64,000 bases of DNA, from positions 61,036 through 125,035 of the forward strand of contig NZ_UCNJ01000004.1 in assembly GCF_900473965.1 (NCBI RefSeq). Direction: 5' to 3'. Each line of letters starts with the position of its first letter. Position 1 is the first letter of the stretch. A model generated the notes under the pieces. The model worked only from the letters and a program-made list of their open reading frames with translations, had not been told where the DNA came from and ran no database searches. This stretch comes from Synechococcus sp. UW179A. GTDB lineage: Bacteria > Cyanobacteriota > Cyanobacteriia > PCC-6307 > Cyanobiaceae. The position numbers were made by a program, and so were the translations under genes. Below are positions 63,825 to 64,000 of the stretch, one piece after another.

Positions 63825-64000
63825 TCATGCCAAGACATAAGCCTCTAGCTGCACATCACCCCGACGCAACATTTCCAGGCCTTCGCGTTCGAGCTTGCGG
63901 GTTCGATCACGGCTCATTTTCAGAGATTTAGCAATCGCCGTAAGGCTCATCGGATCCTCGCCGTCCATCCCGTAGCGCATCCGCAACACACGCTCCTGCA
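63825..64000 (-). CDS. RNA polymerase sigma factor, C-terminal region 4 (partial)
   Basis: The minus strand reads VLRMRYGMDGEDPMSLTAIA then KSLKMSRDRTRKLEREGLEM and LRRGDVQLEAYVLA, stop at 63825. This is sigma-70 region 4, with a helix-turn-helix for the -35 element. The 5' part lies beyond the window end. Likely a group 2 (SigA-like) sigma factor. Confidence 0.85.
   Translation of the reverse strand, partial: QERVLRMRYGMDGEDPMSLTAIAKSLKMSRDRTRKLEREGLEMLRRGDVQLEAYVLA

Overview
The window looks like a chromosome segment of a marine picocyanobacterium, most likely Synechococcus. The evidence is a cyanobacterial AbrB regulator, a PsbP/CyanoP lipoprotein, a picocyanobacterial RecB-RecC-RecD operon, a bacterial metallothionein, ClpC, and many Nif11-leader peptide genes of the kind used as prochlorosin (lanthipeptide) precursors. 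This placement comes from recognised protein families only; no database was searched.

Layout. (1) 1-10.2 kb is an AT-richer, decaying accessory region. It holds a broken dnaK, an intact abrB and a broken second copy, a secreted GDSL/RTX esterase, an operon of three small exported proteins, and three tiny genes (2524-3017 and 9624-9782) whose products carry five copies of a double-glycine leader-type motif. (2) 10.2-23.3 kb is core: a PPP-family phosphatase, recC-recB-recD, a cupin, a DEAD-box helicase and an RRM protein. (3) 23.8-26.6 kb is the first cluster of four Nif11-leader precursor genes, interrupted by a REP-associated tyrosine transposase. (4) 27.1-36.1 kb encodes an ABC exporter, a CPA2 antiporter with stress-protein domains, an LCP protein, two FUSC-type membrane proteins and a TolC-like outer membrane channel. 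(5) 36.1-38.1 kb is the second cluster of four precursors, followed by a metallothionein and an NHLM-type HlyD secretion protein (38.6-40.0 kb). (6) 40.0-57.1 kb is core metabolism: psbP, recR, lipA, a GST-DUF952 fusion, trhO, bioB, uppS, cdaA, lysA, rimI, clpC, an Fe-type dehydrogenase, an alpha/beta hydrolase, cdsA and a PLP decarboxylase. (7) 57.3-61.3 kb is a second AT-richer exoprotein island: a GH39-like hydrolase preceded by a ten-G tract, and a decayed RTX protein. (8) 61.6-64.0 kb holds a UbiB-family kinase, a small membrane protein and the 3' end of a sigma factor.

The most notable system is the modular set of precursor peptide genes. Seven of the eight have the same predicted promoter: two hexamers exactly 17 bp apart, about 20 nt before the start codon. 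Most are followed by a terminator hairpin and a shared intergenic repeat, so each gene looks like a self-contained promoter-gene-terminator cassette. The leaders are nearly constant and the cores after Gly-Gly are unrelated. No LanM-type modifying enzyme or peptidase-containing ABC exporter lies in the window, but the HlyD and TolC-like genes flank cluster 2 and could serve export. The tiny peptides at 2.5-3.0 and 9.6-9.8 kb share the double-glycine motif without the Nif11 domain and may be a separate, undescribed peptide family.
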